Positions 45,818-56,849 of a DNA stretch of 64,000 bases are shown in pieces. The notes under the pieces were generated by a model that was not told where the DNA came from, searched no databases, and saw only the letters and a program-made list of their open reading frames with translations. The stretch is from Beta vulgaris subsp. vulgaris (taxonomy: Eukaryota > Streptophyta > Magnoliopsida > Caryophyllales > Amaranthaceae). The translations under genes were made by a program, and so were the position numbers. Numbering within the stretch: the first letter of the stretch is position 1; every line of letters starts with the position of its first letter. The DNA lies in NCBI RefSeq assembly GCF_026745355.1, contig NC_079206.1, positions 13,624,279 through 13,688,278 of the forward strand, given 5' to 3'.

Positions 45818-47291
45818 TATTAATTTCGAGCTGTTTAGGAAATGTATCTTGTATGTGGCCATGTGGGAATGATACTATGATAGGAGTACCATATTACTCC
45901 CTCGTCCTATCATATAGTGCTTGTTTCTCATTTTTTATTTTTTTATGGAAATTAAGATAAAGAATTGATGTTGTGGAAAACAAACTAATTTTAGGAGAAA
46001 GAATGGATTGAGAATAATGGGTGAAAGAGCATTAAATATATGACTAATTCAACCCTTGATTAAAACATAAAACGATAAACAATTTATATACAACCTTGAT
46101 TAGACGGGCCATCTAACTTAATTACCTAATCCACCTAAGTGATTATTTCTTCTATAATAGACTTCATTGGTAGAGGTTATATATTATGAAGCATCTTAGC
46201 TGTAGCTTAATGACATGAGTTGATGACGCTATATGCTCTTTTTTCCCGAAAGAGTCGACAATTTGTTTGAATGATGTACTCCATATTGATTTACATTAAT
46301 ATTCAATATCAAGTAATATTTTGTCTCTTTTATTAGAAAAAAAAAGGTAATGTTTTGTAACTACCTGGGGGTGTTGTGTTGAAGCAATGCCAGTGAAATT
46401 ACGTCAATGTCTAGTTTATTGTCAGTAGTGTTTTAATGCATTAGATGATTTCGTCGATTGCCACTATGGGTTCCAAACGATCTGCTTTCACATCTTAATG
46501 TATTGGATGCTTTTTTCGATCAACTTCTAGTTTCTTTTACAAGGGGCAAGTCACTTATTTGTTTGTTTGTAATTGGGGGTGGTTTTTCCCCCCGGACAAC
46601 TAAAGTCTTAAGAAAGTTAACAAGGATTTTATAAATATAAACTGGCTAGACGTAGGACAGTTAGTAAATGTAGCTAAAGCCCGTCTTTTAGATTTAATTA
46701 ATGAAAATTTAGTTCAATTCAGCTAGTATTCTCTTACAATTTAAGTTCAAGTTAGTTTAGTTCAGTTTATTTTAGATAAATTCAATTCAATTCAGTTTAA
46801 TATAGTATAGTCTAGTCTAAAAAAATAAGACCTAAATAGAAGTATGATGCGCTCCTAAAGTACCATGAATAGTGCGTTCTTGAACAATATCATAATCAAC
46901 TTTGACATACTTGATGTAACTGGACACTATCATAAACAATTAAAAGTGTGGATGATGATGATCAATCTCAACAAAAACAACAACAAAGATGTAACCTATA
47001 CAACATGTACCAAAATTGTCATGAAAATTCTTATATGCTTCTTTTGACTGTAAATTACTATCTCGATTTCTTTTTAATCTATATAATTTGACTTTTACGC
47101 TTATCAATGTAGAGTTTTGACCATAAATATCTTTTATTACGAACAAGTTCAAATCATAAAAAGTTGATAGTTGGAAACTTTATGTTTAGACGAATCTATA
47201 AAGATCCCCCATGATTATATTTTTTCTTAGATATGAATTTCAAATGATAATCAAAGTCAAATAAGTAAATAATGTCAAAATACAAAGTGAG
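45818..47291. other. AT-rich spacer with an orphan MITE end
   Basis: CTCCCTCGTCCTATCATATAG at 45897, preceded by TA, looks like one Stowaway-like end, but no partner was found. AGTTCAATTCAG-type units near 46690-46830 resemble the MITE at 60218. No gene recognised. Confidence 0.4.
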
Positions 47292-47294
47292 TAT

Positions 47295-48740
47295 CACTAG
47301 GGGAAAAAAAAGGAAGGGCTGCGCAAGAAGGGCTGCGCTTATTCCAGAAGCGCAGCCCTACTAGTGAAGGGCTGCGCTTTTTCATAAAAGCGCAGCCCTA
47401 AATACAAGAAGGGTTGCGCTTTTGAAGAAAAACGCAGCCCTTCACTTAGTAGGGCTGCGCTTCTGGAAAAAGCGCAGCCCTTCTTTCATACAGAAGGGCT
47501 GCGCTTTTTTCACAAGCGCAGCCCTTCTTACTTGTAGGGCTGCGCTAGTAAAAAAAAGCGCAGCCCTTTATGGGCTTTAATTCGCTTTAATAATGAACAA
47601 AGAGTTTAATTAATTCGCGCGCTACCCCAAACCCAGCCCATTCTCTCCCTTCCTCAAAACATCAAAACCCTAAGTTCTCTCTCCTCCCTCTCCCTCTTCC
47701 TCAGCCGTCCTCCCTCTCCTTCTCCCTCAACCGTCCTCATTCACGCACCCTTCATTCTCTCTCCTCTCCCATTTTTTTCTCTCTCTCATCTTCTCTTCAA
47801 AAAAACAAATTTGAGTTTCAAGATCTGGGTCGTTTCACCTTTCTCTCTACTCCCATCAATGGCGAAATACGGTGAAGGAGACAAACGTTGGATAGTAGAA
47901 GACCGTCGAGACGGAACCAACGTCCACAATTGGCACTGGTCAGAAACCGATTGTCTAGAACTCAACTCTCAAATTCTCTCTCCTCTCTCCCCATCCTCAC
48001 CGGCGAAGGAAATCTCTTCATCAAACTCACTAAAATCGAAGGCGAAGCACATGTCAACATTCGCAAGGGCAAGATTATTCCTGGGTACGAGCTTTCACTT
48101 TCGATTCTCTTCGAAGGCGAAGGAAATTGACGAACCAGTGACTTGTACGAGCTTTTAAGTAGATCTGAATTAAGACTTTGCTAATCTGAATGTGTAACTG
48201 TTATGATTTGTAACTGTTATTTTTTTGCTTCTTCAACCAAGATGTATGGTGGTTTTGATGAACCAGATTTTGTTTTTTCATTTTTGTTCTATTTTACTCC
48301 TTTTTTTTTCTATTTTCGTTTGTTTGTTGGCAGGAACTTCAGATCTATAATTTTAGGGTTTTTTTTTCATTTTTGTTTATTTTCTCATTTTTTGTGGAAC
48401 TAATTTGATGTTCTTGTTAATTTATAATTTCGTTTTGTTGAAGTATTCATTTGATCCTTTCATCTATAGTAATTTTGTTTGTAAATTTCAGTTGTTCTTG
48501 GTATGTTTAGGAGTAAATTTAAAAAATGTAAAAAAAAAAATTATTTTTTTTTATTTTTTTATGGGTCAGTAGGGCTGCGCTTTTTAGGTAAAAGCGCAGC
48601 CCTTCAAGCTTAGAAGGGCTGCGCTTTGCTAGAGCAGTCCTACTTAAAAAGTGAAGGGCTGCTACTGAAAGGGCTGCTGTCAAAAAGCGCAGCCCTACAT
48701 GCCTTTTTCAGCGCAGCCCTTCTTCATTTTTTCACTAGTG
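47295..48740 (+). mobile_element. CACTA-5, Pack-CACTA-like element carrying an AHA1 fragment
   Basis: Ends CACTAGGGGAAAAAAAAGG and, reversed, CACTAGTGAAAAAATGAAG. The flanks are TAT (47292-47294) and TAT (48741-48743). Subterminal AAGGGCTGCGCTTTT units and complements are dense at 47310-47575 and 48570-48725. The interior begins with a C/T-rich leader (47630-47850) and an ATG at 47859 with the start of AHA1. It then passes to T-rich intron-like sequence (48180-48550). No transposase. The host-derived part lies between the two subterminal arrays, so the whole can move as one unit. Confidence 0.93.
47859..48130 (+). pseudogene. AHA1: captured 5' fragment of AHA1 (activator of Hsp90 ATPase)
   Basis: From ATG 47859 the frame reads MAKYGEGDKRWIVEDRRDGT, then NVHNWHWSETDCLE. 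This is the very conserved start of plant AHA1-like co-chaperones, which bind Hsp90 and stimulate its ATPase. Near 47970-47990 the frame shifts. In the next frame it reads LTGEGNLFIKLTKIEGEAHV and NIRKGKIIPGYELSL, the first strands of the N-terminal Aha1 domain. It ends in a stop at about 48128-48130. Only about 90 of some 350 residues are present. The untranslated leader upstream may also come from the gene. The frameshift rules out a normal product. Confidence 0.85.
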
Positions 48741-48743
48741 TAT

Positions 48744-49085
48744 AAAAATGGGTGTAGTACATGATTGGGAACAAGTGATCCCGTGAAAGTAGTAACAGTT
48801 GTAGCAGCTGAGATAATGGTAGTAACAGTACTAAAAGTATAATAATAAATCAGCTTTCCATCAAATATCCCTGAATTTTCGACCCTCCAACTTTTGAAAA
48901 TTCACTAAATATTCGAGATTTTTACACAAATAACATAGCTTGCCCTTTTGAACTAACAGTAGGCTAACTTCGTTAATAACTATCCTCTAATTAACCCTTA
49001 AACCTCAATTGCACCTAATTAACTAAATAACCTTAACTAAAGTACCCTAAGTCATCCTTCCTCCATTACCTTCTATTCTCTTCTT
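48744..49085. other. flank upstream of the DUF538 pseudogene
   Basis: Non-coding; C/T-rich from 49050 on (CTTTCTCTCTCC), as in a 5' UTR. It may be the former promoter and leader of the DUF538 gene. Confidence 0.35.
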
Positions 49086-49089
49086 TCTC

Positions 49090-50329
49090 TCTCCATCAAG
49101 ACACCTTCCCCTTCCACCACTCTAGCCATCAAAATCCCACCCCAACCACTTCACTGCCAACCCAAAAACAACCCCACACGACCACACCTTCAAAAGCTAC
49201 AGCTTCCTTGTTGGAATAATCCTCCCAGAAGGTCTATCTGACTATGAGTTCAACTCCAAAATAGGAAGTTTAAGTTATATATATGCTTGAGACCTGCAAG
49301 TTTAGCATCAAATCCACCATTTTCGGTGTAATGTCTAAAGATAAAATCCCTTCCCTTAAGAGTATCAATGTTATGATCAGTGGCGGACCTAGAAGGGGAC
49401 ATGGGGGTACAGCTGTATCCCCAAATTCAAAAAAAAAAATCAGTTTAAAAAAAAAAAAAAAAAAAAATTAAAAAAAATCGCGCAGCGACAGAACTTCCAG
49501 GTTTCATTCTTTCTTTTCTCACGCAGCAAACTCCTCTCTCTCCTCTCTCTCCTCTCTCCTCTCTCCTCTCTCCTCTCTCTCTCTCACATAATAACGCAGC
49601 AGACACGCCGCCCGTCGCTGAACTCACGCCGGTCGCCGGTGCGTGCCGCGGTGGCCTATTTCGCAGAACTCAAGCCACTGATTCGCTGATTCGCAAATCG
49701 CAGCCGGCAGCTTTGTTCTTGTAATCTTGTAAGTTCTTAGTTCTTACTTCATACTTCTTAGTTCTAATTTCAGATTTTCATCTTATCTAAGTTTATATAT
49801 TGTTAGATTCTTAATTTAATTGAAATATTTGGATGTAAATTGCTGAATTTGAACATTGGTGATTATTGATTAATTAGTTAGGGACTTAGGGTTTATACTT
49901 TTGTTTCTAATTTCAGATTTTTTATCTTTTCTACATTTATATATTGTTAGATTCTTAATTTAATTGAATATTTAGATGTAAATTGTTGAATTTGAACATT
50001 GTTGATGAATTAGTTAGGGTTTACTTATTGAAATTCGAATGATTTTTTGACAATTAATTTTATGAATACAATTAGGAAATGACAAATGATACACCCAAGT
50101 CAAGTAAATCTTATGTATTTTTTTAACAAAATTGGTTGTATGACTATGGATATTTTGGTTGTAAGACTTATGTATTGAACTTTTTTTATGAACTTTTTCT
50201 ACTATTTTTGTGTTTGTTGTTCGTAACTCCGTATCCCCATATTCAAATTCCTGGGTCCGCCACTGGTTATGATCTCCATCACTTGGCTTAGTATCAGGAA
50301 AGTTGATGATAAAAATCTCAAGCTTTAGT
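49090..50329 (+). pseudogene. DUF538-family pseudogene, interrupted by a hAT element
   Basis: 49183-49270 reads FKSYSFLVGIILPEGLSDYE, matching the Y-x-F-P-x-G-L-L-P-x-G motif that opens DUF538 domains. After a frameshift (about 49283) it continues ETCKFSIKSTIFGVMSKDKI, then PSLKSINVMI. Past the hAT the frame continues ISITWLSIRKVDDKNLKL to a TAG at 50327-50329. Ignoring one copy of the 8-bp duplication, the two sides join in frame. The expected start codon reads ATC (about 49099). DUF538 proteins are small, often secreted plant proteins of poorly known role. Non-functional. Confidence 0.75.
49378..50265. mobile_element. non-autonomous hAT element, CAGTGGCGGA family
   Basis: Ends CAGTGGCGGACCTAG and, reversed, CAGTGGCGGACCCAG. 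A perfect 8-bp duplication GTTATGAT lies at 49370-49377 and 50266-50273. Inside are a long poly-A, a CTCTCCT repeat (49530-49590), a GC-rich leader-like part (49590-49710) and T-rich sequence. No transposase ORF. It splits the DUF538 pseudogene. Confidence 0.93.
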
Positions 50330-50880
50330 TAATATGTTAGGATTGTTGTTTCGGTAATGAAACAGGTGACAGTCTTTAAGGTAAATCCGCCAAGAGTTGA
50401 GTGGGCGGCTGTTAAGGAAAGCTACAAAGGGGCAAACGTAAACTACTCTCACATAAGATGCGAGAAAACCCCTTTCGACGATCAAGTCAAATATTATTTG
50501 TGAAAGATTTAGAGAGAGAAAGTAAAGAGAGTATTTAGAATCTACTTGTAAAATAGTAGCAAATGGCTGTTTCTAGTAGTATTGTTGCTCTGACAGGATA
50601 TCAAATCCTTGTCCACATGTATGGTTGTGATGAACCTGACTTAGATAGGGAAATATTGCCCTATTTTGTCCTATTAGGTGGTCGTAAGAATGTTGTCGGA
50701 CCACTCATGTACCTTAATTATCTCAATCATCATATAATGATCGGGTCCTTCTATCGCACTAGCGGACATGTAACGTATGTGTCTAGGTACTACCCATACA
50801 ACTTTCCCCCAGCATGCATGCATCATTGAGGGTCTTGGCCGCCAATGATGTTATGCTGAACGCAGTGAGATAATGAGTAT
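50330..50880 (+). repeat. gypsy-type LTR-like remnant, copy 1
   Basis: The GAAAACCCCTTTCGACGATCAAG, TTTAGAGAGAGAAAGT and CTACCCATACAAC motifs recur in the same order at 61318-61830. An ORF at 50563-50829 has no known domain and is probably LTR sequence. No clean ends. Confidence 0.45.
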
Positions 50881-51650
50881 TTGATAAGCTTCCAAATTGA
50901 CATGTGAAATCTTCATGACACATTTCAGCTTTGGTAGTTACAAAATTTGAAAAGTTCATCCATAACCTTTTTTAAAATCCCCCTATATTCTTTATTAGGG
51001 TTGATTGTGTGTGCTACACTTGTCAATCATCCGGCTAGGAACTCAAACCATCTTCGACTCTGAACCACTGATTTGACCGTTATATGAAATAAATCGTCCT
51101 TTTTCCATTTTTACTCCTTTTCTTCAACTTCTTCTTCTCTGGAGTTTTCTCTGGTTTTCAGAAGGAACTCTCCCATAATTGAAGATTTCTTGCTGAATCT
51201 CTTTCTTTTCTTCATAAAATTTTCGAAATTTTTTTGAGTTACAGTTCATCCTTTTATGGGCATGGAATTTTGAGAATTTTTCAGTTTTGTGGCGTTCTTG
51301 CTCTGGGTATGTTCGACAGTTCCAAGTTCATCTTTTTTTGTCCTTTTATGGCAAAGATTCCCTCCTTATTTGTGGAATAGGCTCGAAAAGTTTGTAGATT
51401 ATGTTTTTGAAAACTTTATGGAGATTTCGAAGAATTTAACCTTTTAGCAATTGTTGGGAATATCGGGCAATATTCGGGCGCTTATCTTGTTTCCAAGTAT
51501 TTCTTTTTTCCCACTTTTCTTACCTACGTCTCTTACCCTTTCGTTGCTGCTACAAAGAATGTCGCACCAATCTAATAATTAAGAAACACTGAGTGATGTT
51601 CTATGACTGTGATTGATCCCTCTTTCCCTTGATTTGTTGATGGCGGACAT
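50881..51650 (+). other. untranslated-leader-like sequence
   Basis: T-rich and C/T-rich non-coding sequence between the LTR-like remnant and the gypsy-type ORF relic. It is consistent with a retrotransposon 5' leader, but no primer site was found. Confidence 0.3.
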
Positions 51651-51653
51651 CCA

Positions 51654-52545
51654 TTGTCCGCTTCTAGCCTTAGAGAGCTGATGACTAAACTTTTAGCTGA
51701 CATCCCCCGATCTACCGAGAGAGAACGAGAATATAGGTTAACGTTTCTTAATGACTGTATTAGCCAAAGTGGAGATAAGTGCATGTCAAGGGATTTAAGA
51801 GACCATATTTTAGCTCGAAAAACCTGTAGGCATCCCCTTAAAGATCAGATGCGGTTCCAAGACATAAAATTCTACATTTTTAAAAGAGTATGTTTGGTTA
51901 GATAGTTTAGTGGACGCTGGGGTGTGATTTTGAGGGTTTTTGTGACCGTTTGAAACATTATGTTACCGCCACTCACCCAATTGTTGTTGATCTAGGTGAC
52001 GATAATGACTCCCTTGAGATTGCCATGGAAGACACAAATCAGTTGGTCTACCAGCATGCAATACTGTTGCCAGCCCTTCTCCCTACTCAGCTGATGAAGT
52101 GGACGTGACCTTTAATGTCGTCAATGAGGGACGTTCATTAATCGAGAGGGTTGTTTGGGAGAGTTCTAGTGATGCCGCTACTAATGTTGGCGTTGTCGTT
52201 GATATATCTAAGGACATTCCTGACATGGAAGAGGCAGAATTTTTTGAGTTATGGTTGCTGGCGTGTTATAGTAGCATATCCGTAGCTGTTACATAGGATG
52301 ACAACGGGTGGAATGACATTGTCCACCTTGGTTGTTGTTGAACAAGACATATACTTTACAATTTTCCTAACGAATATAAGTTGGTGGTTCCTAACAAAGG
52401 CGCTCTAGTCACGGATTATCCTGACAATCAAGTAGCCATTTATGCTCACCATCTTGAATTTGGGTTAATAATTCCTCTCAATTCCACTCTTAAGAAGATT
52501 CAAAAGGTCTTTAAAGTCTGTGTAGCCTAAGTGACCCTTTAGCAG
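51654..52545 (+). pseudogene. relic of a gypsy-type element N-terminal ORF
   Basis: Broken frames. The best part (52370-52540) reads NEYKLVVPNKGALVTDYPD then VAIYAHHLEFGLIIPLNSTL. This resembles the 'putative transposase, gypsy type' (PF04195) region at the start of some plant gypsy polyproteins. The ORF at 51654-51905 (LRELMTKLLADIP...) may belong to it. No gag knuckle, protease or RT follows; the sequence runs into the copia element. Confidence 0.45.
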
Positions 52546-52739
52546 TCAGTAACTTAATAGCGTACATCTAGGTATGCTGCTTCAAAAAGTTCCCAAAGAC
52601 TTTGAATCTCTTTCGCCGTCTACACTAAGTAGTTTTATTCCTTTGAATTCATGTTTATGTTTTGAACATTTTAATTTGCAATGGTCTTAGACAATTAATC
52701 ACAGTCACTTAATCACATACAGTAAGACAAATCAATTCA

Positions 52740-53374
52740 TACATGGGAGATTGGAATAGGAACAATTACTTAAGTTTTATTAAACTTAACTCAAGCCTTA
52801 ATTTTTCAAATCTATCTCTTTCTAGAGGCTTGGTTAGCCAAAACTCAAGTTTAATAAAACTTTTTTCCACATTTTCTTTTAGAAAGTGATGTCTGATATG
52901 TATATGCTTAACTCTTGAATGATGCACCGGATCTTTTGAAATACTAATGGAACTTGTATTATCACAATAAATAGGAACACAATTATATATTATTCCATAG
53001 TCACAAACTTATTGTTTTATCTAAAACATTTGAGAGCAACATGCAGCAGCAGCCATATATTCTGCTTCAGCAGTGGATAAAGCAATTGTGTGTTGTTTCT
53101 CGATGCTCCAAGAAACTAAACTATGACTAAGAAATTGAACCATACCTAAGATGTTTTTCCTATTTATAAGATCTTCAGCGTAGTCAGCATCAACATATCC
53201 TCTTAACTTGAATGTATCATTTTTTGGATAGGAAAGTCCAAGATCATTTGTTCCCTTTAGATATCTAAGAATTCTCTTCACAATAGTTAGATGAGTCTCC
53301 TTGAGATTTGCTTGAAATCTAGCACACAAACCAACACTAAAAACTATGTCTCGACGACTAGAATTTTGATACAA
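52740..53374 (-). pseudogene. copia RNase H
   Basis: TIVKRILRYLKGTNDLGLSY (about 53290-53230), GYVDADYAEDL and ALSTAEAEYMAAAACCSQ (about 53090-53040) are hallmarks of copia RNase H. The catalytic D of VDADYA and E of AEAEY are visible. After a stop it continues CDNTSSISISKDPVHHSRV and HIHIRHHFLKE to about 52860. Confidence 0.9.
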
Positions 53375-53389
53375 AAGTGAACCAATCGA

Positions 53390-54318
53390 TCATGCCTCCA
53401 ATCTAGTTGAAGTTCCCATAGGAGTGTGATTTATCTTTGAATTTTGGAGGCCATATTTCTTTAATAGTTCCTTTATGTATTTTTGTTGGTGAATGATTAT
53501 TCCATTTTTAGTTTGCTTAATTTGTAACCCAAGAAAGGAATTTAACTCACCCATTATACTCATCTCAAATTCATTACTCATAAGGTTTGAGAATTATTTG
53601 CATGATAATATATTAGTTGCTCCAAAAATAATGCTATCAACATATATTTGAACAAGAATTATGTCAGTTCCTTTCAATTTTAGAAACAAAGTTTTTTCCA
53701 CTTTTCCTCTGTTAAAGTTATTTTCTAAAAGGACCTAGAAAATCTCTCATATCATGACCTAGGCGCTTGCTTTAGCCCATAAAGAGCCTTGTCAAGCTTG
53801 TAGACATGGGTTGGGAGATCATTGCTTTCAAATCCAGAGGGTTGTTCAACATATAAATCTTCATTTAAACAGCCATTAAGAAACGTACATTTGACATCCA
53901 TTTGATACAATTTAAATCTCATACAAGCAGCAAATGCAATTAGTATTCTAATGGCCTCAAGTCTAGCAACGGAAGCAAAGGTTTCTTCATAGTCGATTCC
54001 TTCTTGTTGATTATAATCTTTTACTACACGTCTAGCTTTGTTCCTTATAATTGTTCCATACTCATCTAGTTTATTTCTAAACACCCATCTTAAGCCAATC
54101 ACTTTTTGTTGTTTAGAAGAGGAAACTAGATACCATACCTTGTTTCTTTCGAACTTATTTAACTCAGCTTGCATAACAGTGATCCAATCAGAACCAGTTT
54201 GGGCTTGTTCATGATTTCTTGGTTCCATCATTGATAGGAATGCATGAAATGTACAAAAAATCGTTAAATGAGGTCTAGTTTGCGTACCTTTCGATATGTC
54301 ACTTATTATGAGTTCCAT
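53390..54318 (-). pseudogene. copia reverse transcriptase
   Basis: The N-terminal part includes ELNKFERNKVWYLV and IGLRWVFRNKLDEYGTI. KARRVVKDYNQQEGIDYEET and YQMDVKCTFLNGCLNEDLYV (with the first catalytic D) follow. VYKLDKALYGLKQAPRS ends at 53752. The YVDD region (53640-53590) is damaged. ELNSFLGLQIKQTKNGI (53555-53500) resumes the thumb. Frames break at 53750 and 53590. Confidence 0.9.
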
Positions 54319-54670
54319 TATTGGATGTGATTTTTGATGTCTCCAAGGTTTAAGTTGAAATTCCCTATAGGAACAGGTTGTTTCTTTTGAATATCATGAT
54401 AAGATGAGGAGCCTTGTTCATTTGTTCCTCTTTCAGCTATTGTTGAATCAGTTCCTTTAACATTTTCTTTCTTAGCTAGAACAATAACAGCTCTATCATC
54501 TTGAGGAACAGGAACATCACTGTTATGAATGTTTTCATCTTCGTCATTCTTTTCCTCTTTTATTCCTTCTTCCTCAATTAAATCTGCATCTTTCTCATTT
54601 GATCAAACCAAGCGTATCTCAAAGTCATCAACCTGTTTGCTTGGATTAAAATTGTCAGATTCATCAAAGA

Positions 54671-55500
54671 TTATATGAACACTTCTTCAACACACATAGT
54701 TCTTTTATTATAAACTCTATAAGATTTACTATGTGATGAATATCCTAAGAATATTGCTTCATCACACCTTGCATCAAATTTTCCACGGTTATCTTTTCCA
54801 TTATTATGAACAAAACTTTTACAACCAAATATTCTGAAATTTGTAATATTGGGTTTCTTTTCCAAATAAAGCTCATAACGAGTTTTGTTAATGATAGGCC
54901 TCATCATGGCACGATTTATTATGTGACAAGCAGTATTAACATCCTCAACCCAAAAGTTTCTTGGAAGTTCACTAGAAATTAGCATAGTCCTAGCCATTTC
55001 CTCCAAAGTTCTATTTTTGCTTTCGAAAACCCCATTTTCTGGTGTTCTAAGGGCAGAGGAATTATGATCTAGGCCATGGTTTCTACTTAAGTCATCAAAT
55101 TCATAATTTTCAAATTCTTTACTATGATTGGATCTAATATGCATCAGTTTGTGACCATTCAAATTTTGAACTCTTTTAGCAAAGACAAGGAACTCATCAT
55201 AAGTCTCATCCTTACTAGAGAGAAAAATAACCTAAGTGTACCTAGAGTAGTCATCAACAATAACCAATACCTCTTTCCACTTAACTTTAAATTCTCATAG
55301 GACCACACAAATCCATGTGAATTAGTTCTAATGGCTTTGTGGTTCTCACAACAGTTTTAGATTTGAAAAAAGATCTAACTTGCCTTCCTTTGGCACATGC
55401 ATCACAAACTTGATTAATATGAAATTTTATATATGGTAATCCCAAAACAAGATCTTTTGAACGAAGTTTGTTAAGTAATTAAAATCTATCATGTCCTAGA
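54671..55500 (-). pseudogene. copia integrase
   Basis: Near 55500-55380 LWHKRLGHDRF and CDACAKGRQVRSFF give the H-H-C-C zinc-binding domain. The LELIHMDLCGPM part of the core follows (about 55335). The 55162-54671 frame has the HNSSALRTPENGVFESKNRT region with its catalytic E (about 55020) and RIFGCKSFVHN. These proteins insert the cDNA copy. A frameshift lies between the two parts. Confidence 0.85.
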
Positions 55501-55546
55501 CGCTTATGCCATAAGAGTAGATCATCTTCAATAACACTAAGGCATG

Positions 55547-55905
55547 TCAAGTTGTTTTTAGGGACAAGATCAAGATCCACAACATATGTGTTTCCTTGCT
55601 TGTTCCTTCCAAGATGTCATTCTTAAAGTTAATGTTAACGATCAAGCATTTTTCACTATTAAATTTAACAATGTTTCCCTTAGCACAAAATTGGAAAATA
55701 CATAAGAGATTATGCTTTAAACCTTCAACTAGGAAAACATAATCAATGGAATGTGATGGTGACTTACTAACCTTATCCCATGGCAACTATGTTACCTTTC
55801 TTATTGTCACCAAAAGTCACAGTTCCACTTTCATAGATTGAGAGTGAGAGAACATTAGATTTATCTCTAGTCATGTGCTTGGAATATCCACTATCTTGTT
55901 CCCCC
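55547..55905 (-). pseudogene. copia protease / gag-pre-integrase region
   Basis: Reading starts with DSGYSKHMTRDKSNV (about 55900-55855), the protease D-S-G. GTVTFGDNKKGNI and VEGLKHNLLCIFQFC, typical of the copia gag-pre-integrase junction, follow. A stop separates the 55786-55547 ORF. Confidence 0.85.
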
Positions 55906-55928
55906 TTACTCTAACCTGCTAAAATCAA

Positions 55929-56840
55929 CTAGTTGTTAGTTGTAGGAACCCCTTTTTTCGTGGGTTCCTGTTCTTGACTAGCATTTGTTTTAGCAACCCA
56001 TTTCATGTTGCTTAATTTCACATTCCTGCCAATCATTCTAGTTCTTAATTGACAACGAGTTAGTAATGACCTATCCTCCCACATTACATGCAAATTTTTG
56101 TCACTAGGTAGGTCAACATATTTCTTAGGCATGTTCCTCTTCTTGTGGTTTTGAAAACCAATACCTTCTTATATTTTAGTCTGTGGTCTCTCAATCCACT
56201 TAGGAACAACTATTACTTTGCTTTTGTTCCTTGCAACAACAAGTTCCTTCTTGAGATTATAGATTTGTTCCTTTTAAAACATTTTTTTCTTTATTTAATT
56301 TTTCCATTTCAAATCTATAACCTTTCAAAGGAGTTGATGTAATATCAAAGGAACTTAAAATAGGGACAAATTCCTTTAAGTGTGAAATTTCTAAATTGAT
56401 TAGATAATTTTCATTCTTCACACTCTCATATAATTCCTTGATTTTTAAGTTCTTATCAAATAAATCAAATAACCTAGTTTCAACATCCGTTCTCATTTTC
56501 TTAAGCCATTCTATATGTTCTTTACAAACTCTAATAGCTTGTTCAATTTGTTCACATTTTTCACTTTCATCACTACATTCAAGAATTGCATCATAAAGAA
56601 GATCATAAATTTCAGGCTAGTTTTAAGTTTGATTCAAGTACATGTTTGACTTACCTCAACATTTTCTTCATCTTCTTTTTCGTCAGTGTTTGCCATGAGG
56701 CAAAGATTTGTAGTTTCTTCAGTTTGTTGTGCTTCTTCCTCTTTGGTCTCTGAATCTCTCCGAACTGCTATCATAGCCTTTCGAACGTTCACTTTAGAGA
56801 AAGGTGTTCTAGTTTCCTTGTGCCTTTTAGCGAAGCGTTC
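55929..56840 (-). pseudogene. copia gag C-terminal / linker region
   Basis: The frames at 56496-56257 (KNLKIKELYESVKNENYLIN and following) and 56132-55929 (ending near WVAKTNASQEQEPTKKG) form a helical, charged linker often seen between the zinc knuckle and protease of SIRE-like copia elements. No catalytic motif. Confidence 0.55.
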
Positions 56841-56849
56841 CTTGTTTCT

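Noticed and set aside
47300..47580. CRISPR-like array of short palindromic repeats
   Set aside because: Plant nuclear DNA; spacers are irregular and the repeats lie inside CACTA termini with a TAT duplication, so they are subterminal repeats.
50563..50829. 88-codon ORF starting MAVSSSIVALTG
   Set aside because: It lies within sequence shared with 61318-61830 and reads as LTR-like; no domain.
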